In this document: positions 1-8,157 of the stretch, one piece after another
Layout of the letters: every line of letters starts with the position of its first letter
How positions within the stretch are numbered: position 1 is the stretch's first letter
Assembly: GCA_041397525.1 (NCBI GenBank)
Contig: JAWKWL010000006.1
Location: 291,914 to 355,913 of the forward strand
Reading direction: 5' to 3'
Source of the DNA: BOKV01 sp041397525
GTDB lineage: Bacteria; Pseudomonadota; Alphaproteobacteria; Rhizobiales; Rhizobiaceae
DNA length: 64,000 bases
Translations under genes and position numbers: made by a program
The notes under the pieces: model-generated
The model's input: only the letters and a program-made list of their open reading frames with translations
What the model was told of the DNA's origin: nothing
Database searches by the model: none

Positions 1-226
1 CGACGATTTCGGGGAAAGTCGGCTTGTCATCGAGAAACTGGTTGGTGATACCGTGTACGCGGAGCGCCTCGGGGTGAACTTCCCGGCCTTGCGGGTTGAT
101 ATAGACATGAAAGCTCCTGCCGGTCGGAAACCGGTTTTCAAGTTCGACAGCGCCGATCTCTATTACCCGCTCACCATCCTCAGGTTTCAGGCCGGTCGTT
201 TCGGTGTCAAACACGATTTCTCGCAT
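1..226 (-). CDS. dnaQ: DNA polymerase III epsilon subunit (partial, N-terminal part)
   Basis: The gene reads leftward from ATG at 226 and runs off the window at base 1, so only about 75 N-terminal residues are visible. The Exo I motif DTETTGL sits at residues 7-13, with the metal-binding Asp7 and Glu9 expected of DEDD 3'-5' exonucleases. A conserved IEIGAVEL stretch and a HPEALRVHGIT segment follow, both typical of DnaQ. The product would be the proofreading subunit of the replicative polymerase core. It starts 26 bp beyond the coaE stop, in the same leftward series of genes that leads away from the origin. The C-terminal part, including the Exo II and III motifs, lies outside the window. Confidence 0.93.
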   Translation of the reverse strand, partial: MREIVFDTETTGLKPEDGERVIEIGAVELENRFPTGRSFHVYINPQGREVHPEALRVHGITNQFLDDKPTFPEIV

Positions 227-251
227 GGCATTTCCTGTCGGGTTTCTGGTG

Positions 252-845
252 TCAGTTCGCCTGGTGCTTGCCGATTTCCTCGATGATTGCGGCAACCTGT
301 TGCCGAGCGTTTTCAAGTCCGTGACCGGTATCAATGATGAAGTCGGCGCGTTTGCGTTTCTCCACGTCAGGCATCTGGCGCGAAAGCAGGTTGCGGAACT
401 TTTCCTCGCTCATTCCGGGTCGGGCCATTACCCGGCGTTTCTGCTCCCCAGCGCTGGCTGTCACCACAACAACAAGATCAGCCCGGTCCGCGCCACCCGT
501 CTCGAACAGTAGCGGATTGTCGAGAACCACGATCGTTGTTCCGGCGTTCCGGTTGGTTTCCAGGAATGCCAATTCAGCCTCCCGGACCAATGGATGGACT
601 ATGCCTTCCATATCCTTCATCGCCTGCGGATCTCCAAGCACCTGGCGGCCAAGTTCGACGCGGTCGACGGAACCATTGATCACGGTTCCTGGAAAACGAG
701 CTCCGATCAATGGCGCGGCCTTGCCTGAATAAAGCGCATGGACTGTAGCGTCGGCATCGTGAACGGGGATACCTTCGTCGCGAAACATTTGCGCCGTGGT
801 CGACTTTCCCATTCCGATCGATCCCGTAAGGCCAAGAATGATCAT
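252..845 (-). CDS. coaE: Dephospho-CoA kinase
   Basis: The 197-residue product matches CoaE, which phosphorylates the 3'-OH of dephospho-CoA in the last step of coenzyme A synthesis in the cytosol. The P-loop GLTGSIGMGKST occupies residues 5-16, followed by a DADATVH segment resembling the conserved DAD substrate region and a VLDNPLLFE segment matching the family's conserved PLLFE. Its ATG overlaps the aroE stop as ATGA (842-845), which suggests translational coupling. Length is normal for the family. It belongs to the origin-proximal cluster ppsR-type gene, maf, aroE, coaE, dnaQ, which is in the same order next to the Caulobacter origin. Confidence 0.95.
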   Translation of the reverse strand: MIILGLTGSIGMGKSTTAQMFRDEGIPVHDADATVHALYSGKAAPLIGARFPGTVINGSVDRVELGRQVLGDPQAMKDMEGIVHPLVREAELAFLETNRNAGTTIVVLDNPLLFETGGADRADLVVVVTASAGEQKRRVMARPGMSEEKFRNLLSRQMPDVEKRKRADFIIDTGHGLENARQQVAAIIEEIGKHQAN

Positions 846-1678
846 CTGCCAGCCTCCCTGGCAGCCAGTATCTTCAGGAGATGATCGCGAAGTTCAGCAT
901 CGACCTGTGGGCGAATGCCAAACCACTTCTCAAATCCGGGGACTGCCTGATGCAGCAGCATTCCAAGACCGTCTACCGTTTCAAGTCCGGCTTTCGCGGC
1001 AGCTTTGAGAAACGGTGTCATCAGGGGCGTGTAGACGATATCGGTCACAATCGAACCGGTTTTCACGGAATTGAGATCAATTTCCAGCTCCGGCTGACCC
1101 TTCATTCCGAGGGAAGTGGTGTTCACGACAATATCGGCATCCTGCATCAGTTTTCCAAGGTCATCCCATTGCCGGGGAACGATATGCGAACCAAATTCTC
1201 GCGCAATTTTCTCAGCCTTTTCCACGGTTCGATTCACCAACGAAATATTGTTGTAGCCGTTGGTGGCAAGTGCATGGATGACCGCACGGGACGCGCCTCC
1301 TGCTCCCAGCACCACTGCAGTTCTGCCAGATTTCCAGCGCGGGGCATGTTGGTCGAGATTGGCTGAAAAGCCATGAGAATCGGTATTTGTTCCGTGGATG
1401 AAGCCATTCTGCAACCAGACGGTATTGACCGCCCCGATTGCACGGGCGGTTTCATCGACCTGGTCACAAGCCAGAAGCGCTGCTTCCTTGTGCGGAATCG
1501 TTATATTCCCGCCAATCCAGCCATTGGAAGGGAAATTTCGCAGGAATCCACGGAAGCCGTCCGGCTCGCAGGCTACCGCCTCATAGGATCCTGCTATGGC
1601 ATGGCGCTGCAGCCAAAATCCATGCAGAAACGGTGAAAGTGAGTGGGATACAGGCCAGCCGGCAACAAAAGCTTTCAT
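842..1678 (-). CDS. aroE: Shikimate dehydrogenase (NADP+)
   Basis: This 278-residue enzyme reduces 3-dehydroshikimate to shikimate in the aromatic amino acid pathway. The shikimate-binding SHSLSP motif is at residues 11-16. The catalytic lysine is in NITIPHK (Lys64) and its partner Asp is in GTNTD (Asp100). The NADP-binding VLGAGGAS turn is at residues 123-130, and the C-terminal GLGMLLHQ motif is present. The length fits AroE rather than the longer bifunctional plant forms. It overlaps coaE by 4 bp and starts 25 bp after maf, so it is probably co-transcribed with both. Confidence 0.95.
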   Translation of the reverse strand: MKAFVAGWPVSHSLSPFLHGFWLQRHAIAGSYEAVACEPDGFRGFLRNFPSNGWIGGNITIPHKEAALLACDQVDETARAIGAVNTVWLQNGFIHGTNTDSHGFSANLDQHAPRWKSGRTAVVLGAGGASRAVIHALATNGYNNISLVNRTVEKAEKIAREFGSHIVPRQWDDLGKLMQDADIVVNTTSLGMKGQPELEIDLNSVKTGSIVTDIVYTPLMTPFLKAAAKAGLETVDGLGMLLHQAVPGFEKWFGIRPQVDAELRDHLLKILAAREAGR

Positions 1679-1703
1679 GTCGATTATGCATTTTCCAATT
1701 GAA

Positions 1704-2330
1704 TCACTTGTCGATCAGGTCAAGCTCACGCAGCCTGGCCAGAAGCTGGATCAGTGGCAGTCCCATGATCGAGAAATAATCACCGGTAATGCTTTCAAAC
1801 AGTTGCACACCTTCACCCTCGATCTGGTAGGCACCGACTGAAGACAGGATCGCGTCGCCAGCCCGGGAAACATGCCGTCCCACGAAACCGGGATCAAGCT
1901 CCCGAAAGCGGATCGTACAAATTTCCACATGCTGCCAGACAGTCTCATCGTTGCGTTGCAGGCATATCGCGCTGTTGAGGTGATGCTGGCGCCCTGACAG
2001 CTGCAACAAGCGCCGCCGTGCCTCATCGAGATTTGCCGGTTTGTGCAGCAGTTCCCCGTCGAGGCTCAAAGTCTGATCGCAGCCTATCACCCAGGCATCG
2101 CCATTGCGGCCAGCCACTTCCTCGGCCTTGGCCATCGCCAGCACAATAGCGATTTCCGCGCCATCAAGGCCTGATCCTGTGAGTGGCGCTTCAATTTCGC
2201 GCTCACTGACCCGGGCAGGGTCAATGCGGAAGGACAGGCCGGCATTGCGCAGCAGACTCGCCCTGAACCGCGACCCGGATGCGAGCACGAGTTCAGGGTG
2301 ACGGATATCGTTTTCCCGCCGGTTGTTCAT
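1704..2330 (-). CDS. maf: Maf family nucleoside triphosphate pyrophosphatase
   Basis: The 208-residue protein carries the Maf signature SGSRFR (residues 18-23), the GCDQTLSLDGELLHKP block with its catalytic aspartate, and the late SSVGAYQIEG block. Maf proteins hydrolyse non-canonical nucleoside triphosphates to monophosphates and are linked to septum control in some bacteria. Whether it prefers dTTP/UTP or m7GTP cannot be told from reading. A charged N-terminal extension of about ten residues precedes the usual PELVLAS start. Its ATG overlaps the stop of the upstream regulatory gene as ATGA (2327-2330). Confidence 0.9.
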   Translation of the reverse strand: MNNRRENDIRHPELVLASGSRFRASLLRNAGLSFRIDPARVSEREIEAPLTGSGLDGAEIAIVLAMAKAEEVAGRNGDAWVIGCDQTLSLDGELLHKPANLDEARRRLLQLSGRQHHLNSAICLQRNDETVWQHVEICTIRFRELDPGFVGRHVSRAGDAILSSVGAYQIEGEGVQLFESITGDYFSIMGLPLIQLLARLRELDLIDK

Positions 2331-3172
2331 CCACCATATCCCTCATTGTCCAGTTCCGCGACATGACGCGTTCGGAGCGCGATAATCGATGCAGCTGTCT
2401 CTTCTATCGATTTACGCGAAACGTCAATCATCGGCCAACCATGGCGTGCACATAATTTGCGGGTTTGCGCGAGTTCCTCCGCAATGCTGGCGCGATCAAC
2501 GTAAGCCGGACTTGGGTTTTGGCTTGCCAAACCGAGGACCCGGTTTTGTCTGACCTGGAATATCCTGTCGGTCGAAGCGATCAATGCAACCACAAGCGGC
2601 TTTTTGGCCGAGATCAGTTCCGGTGGCGGCGTGATGCCTGGGACAAGTGGCACATTGGCCGTTTTGATGCCGCGATTGGCGAGGTAAATGCTTGTAGGCG
2701 TCTTTGACGTCCGGGATATGCCAATGAGGATCACATCAGCGTCCTCGATGTTTTCCGGCAAGGCACCGTCGTCATGCATCATGGTGAAATTGAGTGCATC
2801 GATGCGGGAGAAATATTCGCTGTTCAGTTCGTGCTGGGCGCCAACCTTTCGAAGCGAAGGCATGCCGAGATAGGATTTGAACGCCTGGAAAATCGGTTCG
2901 AGAACCGAAACGCATGGAATACCCATCGCGCGGCAACGGTCCTCGAGTTGATTGCCAAGCACGGCATCGGTGATCGTGTAGAGGACCATGCCCGGCTCGC
3001 GGTCTATTGCCTCCAGCACTGTTTCGAGTTGTTTGCGGCTGCGGACAAGGGGATATACGTGTTCGATTGCCTGCGACTGCTTGTATTGCGATGTTACCGC
3101 GCGGCTTGTTGCCATCAGTGTTTCACCGGTCGCGTCGGAAATCAGATGCAGGTGGAAAAAGCTTTCGGTCAT
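2327..3172 (-). CDS. Pyruvate,phosphate (or water) dikinase regulatory protein, DUF299 family
   Basis: The 281-residue protein matches the bifunctional Ser/Thr kinase and Pi-dependent pyrophosphorylase that switches PPDK or PEP synthase off and on. It opens with FHLHLISDATGETL and carries the phosphate-binding loop GISRTSKTPT at residues 151-160. An in-frame TTG lies one codon upstream, but ATG at 3172 is the sensible start. It is the first leftward gene beside the presumed origin. Its likely Caulobacter counterpart, CC0001, and RP001 of Rickettsia hold the same place opposite hemE (from memory). Which dikinase it controls cannot be decided here. Confidence 0.9.
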   Translation of the reverse strand: MTESFFHLHLISDATGETLMATSRAVTSQYKQSQAIEHVYPLVRSRKQLETVLEAIDREPGMVLYTITDAVLGNQLEDRCRAMGIPCVSVLEPIFQAFKSYLGMPSLRKVGAQHELNSEYFSRIDALNFTMMHDDGALPENIEDADVILIGISRTSKTPTSIYLANRGIKTANVPLVPGITPPPELISAKKPLVVALIASTDRIFQVRQNRVLGLASQNPSPAYVDRASIAEELAQTRKLCARHGWPMIDVSRKSIEETAASIIALRTRHVAELDNEGYGG

Positions 3173-3232
3173 CAAGCGGTTCCGTTTTGCCTAGATATGG
3201 CCAGAGGGCTTTCCGGCACTCGTGTTGACAGA

Positions 3233-3241
3233 TGTGGATAA
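3233..3241 (-). promoter_or_regulatory. DnaA box (perfect consensus)
   Basis: The sequence TGTGGATAA is the exact reverse complement of the TTATCCACA DnaA box. It lies about 60 bp upstream of the DUF299-family gene start, at the left edge of the candidate origin. Confidence 0.75.
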
Positions 3242-3449
3242 CTGCCCGGTGCGGGGCCCCGACGACGAAATTGTCCCGCTCATCCCGTTTTGCTTTCACA
3301 GCGCTCTGCTTGTAAAGGGTTATCTTAACAGGCTGTGAATAGCCGGGATAACTGGATTGTCCGCATGCTCTTTGCAACAACTGTTTGGTGGTGTTGAAAA
3401 CGAGGTATCGCAAGCTTCTGATATTAAATGGGAAATTGGGTTCTTCACG

Positions 3450-3458
3450 TTATTCACA
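3450..3458 (+). promoter_or_regulatory. DnaA box
   Basis: TTATTCACA fits the relaxed DnaA consensus TT(A/T)TNCACA completely. It lies in the AT-richer right half of the candidate origin, next to the AT-rich stretch at 3418-3440. Confidence 0.7.
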
Positions 3459-3535
3459 AGCAATCTTCTCGTGAAGGCTCATATGGATCGGGAAGCATGA
3501 TTTTGAGGGAATGCCGGAAACATTTGGAGTTGCCG

Positions 3536-3563
3536 CTATTCACAGACTCTAAGAATCAGAATC
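3536..3563. promoter_or_regulatory. Near-consensus DnaA box abutting three GANTC (CcrM) sites upstream of hemE
   Basis: CTATTCACA (3536-3544) differs from the relaxed DnaA box at its first base only. It is followed at once by GACTC (3545-3549), GAATC (3553-3557) and GAATC (3559-3563). GANTC is the target of the alphaproteobacterial cell-cycle methyltransferase CcrM. The group ends 34 bp before the preferred hemE start codon and so lies where a hemE promoter would be. Confidence 0.6.
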
Positions 3564-3597
3564 TAAACACAAACGAATTTCTTTATTGGAGAACGGT

Positions 3598-4626
3598 GTG
3601 GACAAGCCGGAAGCGCAGAAAGTGATGCAGGTTCTTAACGGAAAGAAGTTTTCCCGTCCTCCGATCTGGATGATGCGGCAGGCGGGGCGATATCTTCCGG
3701 AGTACCGGGCAACACGAAAGGAAGCTGGCAGCTTTCTGGACTTGTGCTATTCACCAGAGCTGGCAACGGAAGTGACGATGCAGCCAATCCGCAGGTTCGG
3801 ATTTGATGCTGCCATTCTCTTTTCAGACATCCTTGTCGTCCCGGATGCATTGGGAAGAAGTGTAAGGTTCGAGGAAGGGAGAGGACCAATTCTCGAACCA
3901 ATCAGCCTTGATGAAATAGAGGCGTTGGAAGCAGGGAACTGGAGAGATCATCTTGCTCCGGTCATGGATGCGGTTTCGATGATCCGGGAACAATTGCCCC
4001 GTGAAACCACATTGCTGGGTTTTTGTGGTGCACCCTGGACGGTGGCTACCTACATGATTGCCGGCCATGGAACGCCTGACCAGGCACCTGCGCGGTTGTT
4101 CTCATACCGCCATCGCAACGCGTTTGAAAAGTTGCTGAACCTGCTGGCGGATGTTTCTGCAGATTATCTCGCAGCGCAGATCGATGCGGGAGCGAATGCG
4201 GTCCAGATTTTCGATTCCTGGTCGGGAGTTCTCGGCGAAGATGAATTCAACCGTTGGAGCATAGCACCGGTGAAGCGCCTCGTGGCCCGACTTCGCCAAC
4301 AAAAACCGGATGCTGTAGTCATAGGGTTTCCGAAGGGTGCAGGCTCCCAATATGACAAATATCGGGAGGAAACGGGAGTCAATGCGCTTGGACTCGATTG
4401 GTCGGTTCCTTTTTCACAAGCGCGTCGATTGCAAAGGGAGGGCGCCGTCCAGGGCAATCTGGACCCGATGCGCCTTATCGCGGGCGGGAAGGCGCTGGAC
4501 GAAGGTGTCGACAGGATTCTTGAAGAGCTGGGTGATGGTCCGCTTGTCTTCAATCTCGGCCACGGCATAACGCCGGATACGCCGATATCGCATGTCGAAC
4601 AGATGGTGGCACGTGTCCGTGGCTGA
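3598..4626 (+). CDS. hemE: Uroporphyrinogen III decarboxylase
   Basis: The enzyme removes four carboxyl groups from uroporphyrinogen III to give coproporphyrinogen III in cytosolic haem synthesis. The hallmark PPIWMMRQAGRYLPEYR is at residues 21-37, and a SDILVVPDALG segment with the substrate-binding Asp follows. I prefer GTG at 3598 (342 residues) because GGAG at 3588-3591 is well spaced before it. A TTG at 3586 in the same frame is possible but has no ribosome site. The start codon lies inside a DnaA-box-like sequence (TGTGGACAA, 3597-3605). The gene heads the rightward arm from the origin and is followed by hemJ with overlap. Confidence 0.95.
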   Translation: MDKPEAQKVMQVLNGKKFSRPPIWMMRQAGRYLPEYRATRKEAGSFLDLCYSPELATEVTMQPIRRFGFDAAILFSDILVVPDALGRSVRFEEGRGPILEPISLDEIEALEAGNWRDHLAPVMDAVSMIREQLPRETTLLGFCGAPWTVATYMIAGHGTPDQAPARLFSYRHRNAFEKLLNLLADVSADYLAAQIDAGANAVQIFDSWSGVLGEDEFNRWSIAPVKRLVARLRQQKPDAVVIGFPKGAGSQYDKYREETGVNALGLDWSVPFSQARRLQREGAVQGNLDPMRLIAGGKALDEGVDRILEELGDGPLVFNLGHGITPDTPISHVEQMVARVRG

Positions 4627-5173
4627 TAGCGAAGAAGCTGAAAAGAAGGCCAACAAAGCGAGCGGCAGGAAGGCCGGCAAGCGTGCATTCATTGCGATAA
4701 TGATCTTTGTCGGGTTGACGGCAGTCCTGTTCTGGCTGGACCCGGGCAGATTCTACCTGTGGGCAAAAGCCGTGCATGTAATGGCGGTGATTTCCTGGAT
4801 GGCAGGCATGTTCTATCTGCCGCGGTTGTTCATCTACCATTGTGACGCGGAAACCGGATCGGTTCAGTCCGAAACCTTCAAGTTGATGGAAGGCAGGCTG
4901 TTGCGGGTTATCATGAACCCGGCAATGACGATTGCCTGGGTGTTCGGGATCTGGCTGGCGTGGAAATCTGATGTTTGGCTGGAGGTCTGGTTCCTCGTCA
5001 AGTTCGCCGCCGTGATTGCCATGTCGGCTGCACATGGCCAGTTGGCGAAGGGCGTGCGGTTGTTTGCAGAGGATCGCAACACGGTTTCAGCGCGACACTG
5101 GCGGATGATCAATGAAATACCGACAGTGTTGATGATCGTTATTGTGGTGATGGTCATCGTGCGCCCCTTCTGA
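4592..5173 (+). CDS. hemJ: Protoporphyrinogen IX oxidase HemJ
   Basis: The membrane protein has about four hydrophobic spans and the HemJ signature LWAKAVHVMAVISWMAG followed by FYLPRLFIYH, with the conserved histidines thought to bind haem. HemJ oxidises protoporphyrinogen IX to protoporphyrin IX in the inner membrane. The reading frame overlaps hemE. ATG at 4592 gives 193 residues, but GTG at 4613 or 4619 would remove part of a lysine-rich N-terminal tail and shorten the overlap, so the start is uncertain. Coupling to hemE is likely, and a terminator-like hairpin follows at 5195. Confidence 0.9.
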   Translation: MSNRWWHVSVADSEEAEKKANKASGRKAGKRAFIAIMIFVGLTAVLFWLDPGRFYLWAKAVHVMAVISWMAGMFYLPRLFIYHCDAETGSVQSETFKLMEGRLLRVIMNPAMTIAWVFGIWLAWKSDVWLEVWFLVKFAAVIAMSAAHGQLAKGVRLFAEDRNTVSARHWRMINEIPTVLMIVIVVMVIVRPF

Positions 5174-5194
5174 GCACAAGCGCAGGGAGGCTTC

Positions 5195-5219
5195 AGGCCC
5201 GACGGTTCGGCGGGCCTTT
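5195..5219 (+). terminator. Rho-independent terminator-like hairpin after hemJ
   Basis: AGGCCCG (5195-5201) pairs with CGGGCCT (5211-5217) around a 9-base loop and is followed by a short T-rich tail. It lies 22 bp past the hemJ stop and separates hemE-hemJ from rho. The T-tract is weak, so efficiency is uncertain. Confidence 0.55.
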
Positions 5220-5400
5220 CTGGCGTCAGACAGGCCGGGTGAAATTTCGCTTGAGGGAATCATCCAGTATGTCTATCCTTGCGCATCCTCCAAAAGGAAT
5301 GGCGGCTTGGTGCCTTTGTGGCACAGTGGCGTCGACCTCCCGGTCCGGCGAGCCCGTCAAATCCTGATTTTCCCCATCCTCTGTTACGGACATTGCCTTC

Positions 5401-6666
5401 ATGCAGCAGATGAAGCTTCAAGAACTCAAAGCCAAAACACCCACGGATCTCGTTTCCTTCGCGGAGGGGCTTGAGGTCGAGAATGCCAGCACGATGCGCA
5501 AACAGGAGCTGTTGTTCGCCATCCTCAAGAATCTTGCGGAGCAGGAAGTCGAGATCATCGGTGAGGGTGTTGTTGAAATTCTTCAGGACGGTTTCGGTTT
5601 CCTGCGTTCAGCGAGCGCGAACTATCTGCCTGGCCCTGATGACATCTACATTTCGCCATCGCAGATCAGGCGGTTCTCGCTGAAGACCGGCGACACGGTC
5701 GAGGGACCGATTCGCGGCCCCAAGGAAGGTGAGCGGTATTTTGCACTGCTCAAGGTCAACACGATCAATTTCGAGGATCCCGAAAAGATCCGGCACAAGG
5801 TTCATTTCGACAATCTGACGCCGCTTTATCCCGATGAACGCTACCGGATGGAGGTGGACAATCCGACCACGAAAGACCTCTCTGCGCGTGTGATTGATCT
5901 CGTCGCACCACTCGGAAAAGGGCAGCGCGCGCTCATCGTGGCGCCACCACGCACCGGCAAGACGGTATTGCTTCAAAACATTGCCCATTCCATTACAGCC
6001 AACCATCCGGAAAGCTATTTGATCGTGTTGCTGATCGATGAACGTCCGGAAGAAGTGACAGACATGCAGCGCTCGGTAAACGGCGAGGTGGTTTCCTCGA
6101 CCTTTGACGAACCAGCAGCCCGCCACGTGCAGGTTGCCGAGATGGTGATCGAGAAAGCCAAGCGTCTGGTTGAACATGGGCGCGATGTGGTCATCCTGCT
6201 CGATTCTATCACGCGTTTGGGCCGGGCCTACAACACCGTGGTGCCGTCATCAGGCAAGGTGCTGACCGGCGGTGTTGATGCCAACGCGTTGCAGCGGCCA
6301 AAGCGGTTTTTCGGCGCGGCCAGGAATATCGAGGAAGGTGGTTCCCTGACAATCATTGCGACGGCGCTGATCGATACCGGTTCACGCATGGACGAAGTGA
6401 TCTTTGAAGAGTTCAAGGGTACGGGCAACTCGGAAATCGTTCTCGACCGAAAGGTTGCCGACAAGCGGGTATATCCGTCGATGGACATTCTCAAATCGGG
6501 CACCCGCAAGGAAGACCTTCTGGTGCCCCGTGCGGACCTGCAGAAGGTATTTGTGCTGCGTCGCATTCTTTCTTCGATGGGGACGACCGATGCAATCGAG
6601 TTCCTGATCGACAAGCTGAAACAGACAAAGACCAACAGCGAGTTCTTCGATACGATGAACACCTGA
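5401..6666 (+). CDS. rho: Transcription termination factor Rho
   Basis: The 421-residue protein is a standard Rho. A basic N-terminal helical region leads into the RNA-binding cold-shock-like domain with RNP1 GFGFLRS near residue 65. Walker A in APPRTGKT is near residues 181-188, and a Walker B segment VVILLDSITRLGRAY starts near 263. It forms the hexameric RNA helicase that ends transcription and surveys untranslated RNA. A second ATG at 5410 (MKLQEL) is an alternative start and matches relatives equally well. The 227-bp upstream region holds the hemJ terminator. I see no clear leader peptide. Confidence 0.97.
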   Translation: MQQMKLQELKAKTPTDLVSFAEGLEVENASTMRKQELLFAILKNLAEQEVEIIGEGVVEILQDGFGFLRSASANYLPGPDDIYISPSQIRRFSLKTGDTVEGPIRGPKEGERYFALLKVNTINFEDPEKIRHKVHFDNLTPLYPDERYRMEVDNPTTKDLSARVIDLVAPLGKGQRALIVAPPRTGKTVLLQNIAHSITANHPESYLIVLLIDERPEEVTDMQRSVNGEVVSSTFDEPAARHVQVAEMVIEKAKRLVEHGRDVVILLDSITRLGRAYNTVVPSSGKVLTGGVDANALQRPKRFFGAARNIEEGGSLTIIATALIDTGSRMDEVIFEEFKGTGNSEIVLDRKVADKRVYPSMDILKSGTRKEDLLVPRADLQKVFVLRRILSSMGTTDAIEFLIDKLKQTKTNSEFFDTMNT

Positions 6667-6718
6667 TCAGTTGCGGCTCAAGCCTTGGATCGTTTATCGG
6701 GTGTCGCGGTGATTGCAT

Positions 6719-6734
6719 GGTTTCACGTGAATCT
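6719..6734. other. Degenerate parS-like site
   Basis: GGTTTCACGTGAATCT matches 13 of 16 bases of the parS consensus TGTTTCACGTGAAACA and keeps the full CACGTG core. It lies between rho and mnmE, about 1.4 kb to the left of the next site, and so may be the outermost site on the origin side. Confidence 0.45.
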
Positions 6735-6855
6735 TCAAATGGCGAGATGGCTGGCCGGCAACATGGGATTCGATTCGGATATGGAATGGTGCCGGATTGA
6801 GAACGGTCATCTTTCCCCTGGTTCATATCGGTGAAGTCCGGGGACGGGTGTTTGG

Positions 6856-8157
6856 ATGGATACCATTTTTGCGCTATCGAGCGGCATGCCGCCTAGTGGG
6901 TTGGCGGTAATCCGGTTGTCGGGACCCAAAAGCCGATTCGTACTCGAAACGATCTCTGGCAAATGCCCCGAGCCCAAACGGGCAAGTCTCAGGAAGCTTC
7001 GCGGCGCAACAGGCTCTCTGCTCGATGAAGGCCTCGTACTTTGGTTTCCGGGTCCGGGGAGTTTCACTGGCGAAGACAGCTGTGAATTCCATGTGCATGG
7101 CGGCCGTGCTGTTGTGGCAGCGGTTCTTGATACATTGAATGGTTTCGAAGGATTGCGTCTGGCGGAACCGGGTGAATTTTCCAGAAGAGCCTTCAGCAAT
7201 GGCCGGATAGACCTGACGGAAGTTGAGGGGCTTGCCGACCTGGTGAATGCACAGACAGAAGCCCAGCGACGTCAGGCAATTGAAAGAGCGGGTGGTTCAG
7301 CCCGGGAAGTGTTGGAGAACTGGCGGTCGCGCGTGATTCGGATGCGGGCATTGCTTGAGGCTGATTTCGACTTCGCTGATGAGGAAGATGTTCCAGGCAG
7401 TGTGGCAGACAATGTCTGGGAGGACGCGAGGGCCTTGGCCGAGGAGATACGGTCGGAACTCAACGACCAGCGACGCGGAGAAATCATTCGCGATGGTTAC
7501 CAGATTGTTGTCATGGGGCCACCTAACGCAGGCAAATCAAGCCTAATAAATGCACTAGCGCGGCGTGATATCGCCATAGTGACACCGGAAGCCGGAACCA
7601 CAAGGGACCTGCTGGAAGTTCATCTGGATCTGGATGGCTATGCCGTCACGATAGTCGATACGGCCGGGATTCGTGAAATCTCCGGTCTGGTCGAGAGGGA
7701 GGGCATCAAAAGGGCAAAAGCGCGTGCCGCATTGGCTGATCTGGTGGTATGGCTTGATCCTGATGGTGGGAATGCAAGCCCATTGCTTGCCAACGAGGCG
7801 ACTGGCAAGGCCGATGTATTGGTTCTTCACTCAAAGGATGACGCGGGCTTGTTCGGCGTTCTTGGCCTGTCGGTCAAACGTGATGGGGGCCTGGACCATT
7901 TACTGGATGCGATAAGGTTGCGGTTGTTAGCCTATGGAGGCAGTTCCACCCCTGGGCTTGTAACACAGTTGCGACACCGCAAGGGTATGGAGGAGTGTGC
8001 TGGATGGTGCGCGAAGGCTGCAGGCTCGAGCGATGCCGTGGAGATACGGAGCGAGTATTTGCGAAGAGCTGCTGACGAGATTGGAAAATTGACGGGACGG
8101 ATCGGTGTTGATGATCTGCTGGATGTGATCTTCGGTGAGTTCTGCATTGGAAAATGA
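6856..8157 (+). CDS. mnmE: tRNA uridine-5-carboxymethylaminomethyl modification GTPase MnmE (TrmE)
   Basis: The 433-residue protein has the MnmE layout: an N-terminal formyl-THF-binding domain, a helical domain, and an inserted G domain with GPPNAGKSS at about 221-229 and DTAGIRE near 270. It ends in the catalytic FCIGK motif. With MnmG it adds cmnm5/mnm5 to U34 of certain tRNAs. ATG at 6856 starts the canonical MDTIFALSSG. The TGA stop is part of a parS-like sequence (8155-8170). MnmG follows 169 bp on, after a second parS. Confidence 0.95.
   Translation: MDTIFALSSGMPPSGLAVIRLSGPKSRFVLETISGKCPEPKRASLRKLRGATGSLLDEGLVLWFPGPGSFTGEDSCEFHVHGGRAVVAAVLDTLNGFEGLRLAEPGEFSRRAFSNGRIDLTEVEGLADLVNAQTEAQRRQAIERAGGSAREVLENWRSRVIRMRALLEADFDFADEEDVPGSVADNVWEDARALAEEIRSELNDQRRGEIIRDGYQIVVMGPPNAGKSSLINALARRDIAIVTPEAGTTRDLLEVHLDLDGYAVTIVDTAGIREISGLVEREGIKRAKARAALADLVVWLDPDGGNASPLLANEATGKADVLVLHSKDDAGLFGVLGLSVKRDGGLDHLLDAIRLRLLAYGGSSTPGLVTQLRHRKGMEECAGWCAKAAGSSDAVEIRSEYLRRAADEIGKLTGRIGVDDLLDVIFGEFCIGK

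Larger units (their letters stand above)
3173..3597. other. Candidate chromosomal replication origin (oriC) between ppsR-type gene and hemE
   Basis: This 425-bp stretch has no convincing gene and separates two arms of genes that diverge from it. It contains a perfect DnaA box TGTGGATAA at 3233-3241, a second fitting the consensus, TTATTCACA, at 3450-3458, and near matches at 3334-3342, 3536-3544 and 3597-3605. The right half is AT-rich. Three GANTC sites cluster at 3545-3563, and a near-match CtrA site TTAA-N7-TGAA is at 3325-3339. In Caulobacter and Rickettsia the origin lies beside hemE in the same gene context. The assignment rests on synteny plus motifs; no unwinding element could be proven by eye. 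Confidence 0.8.
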
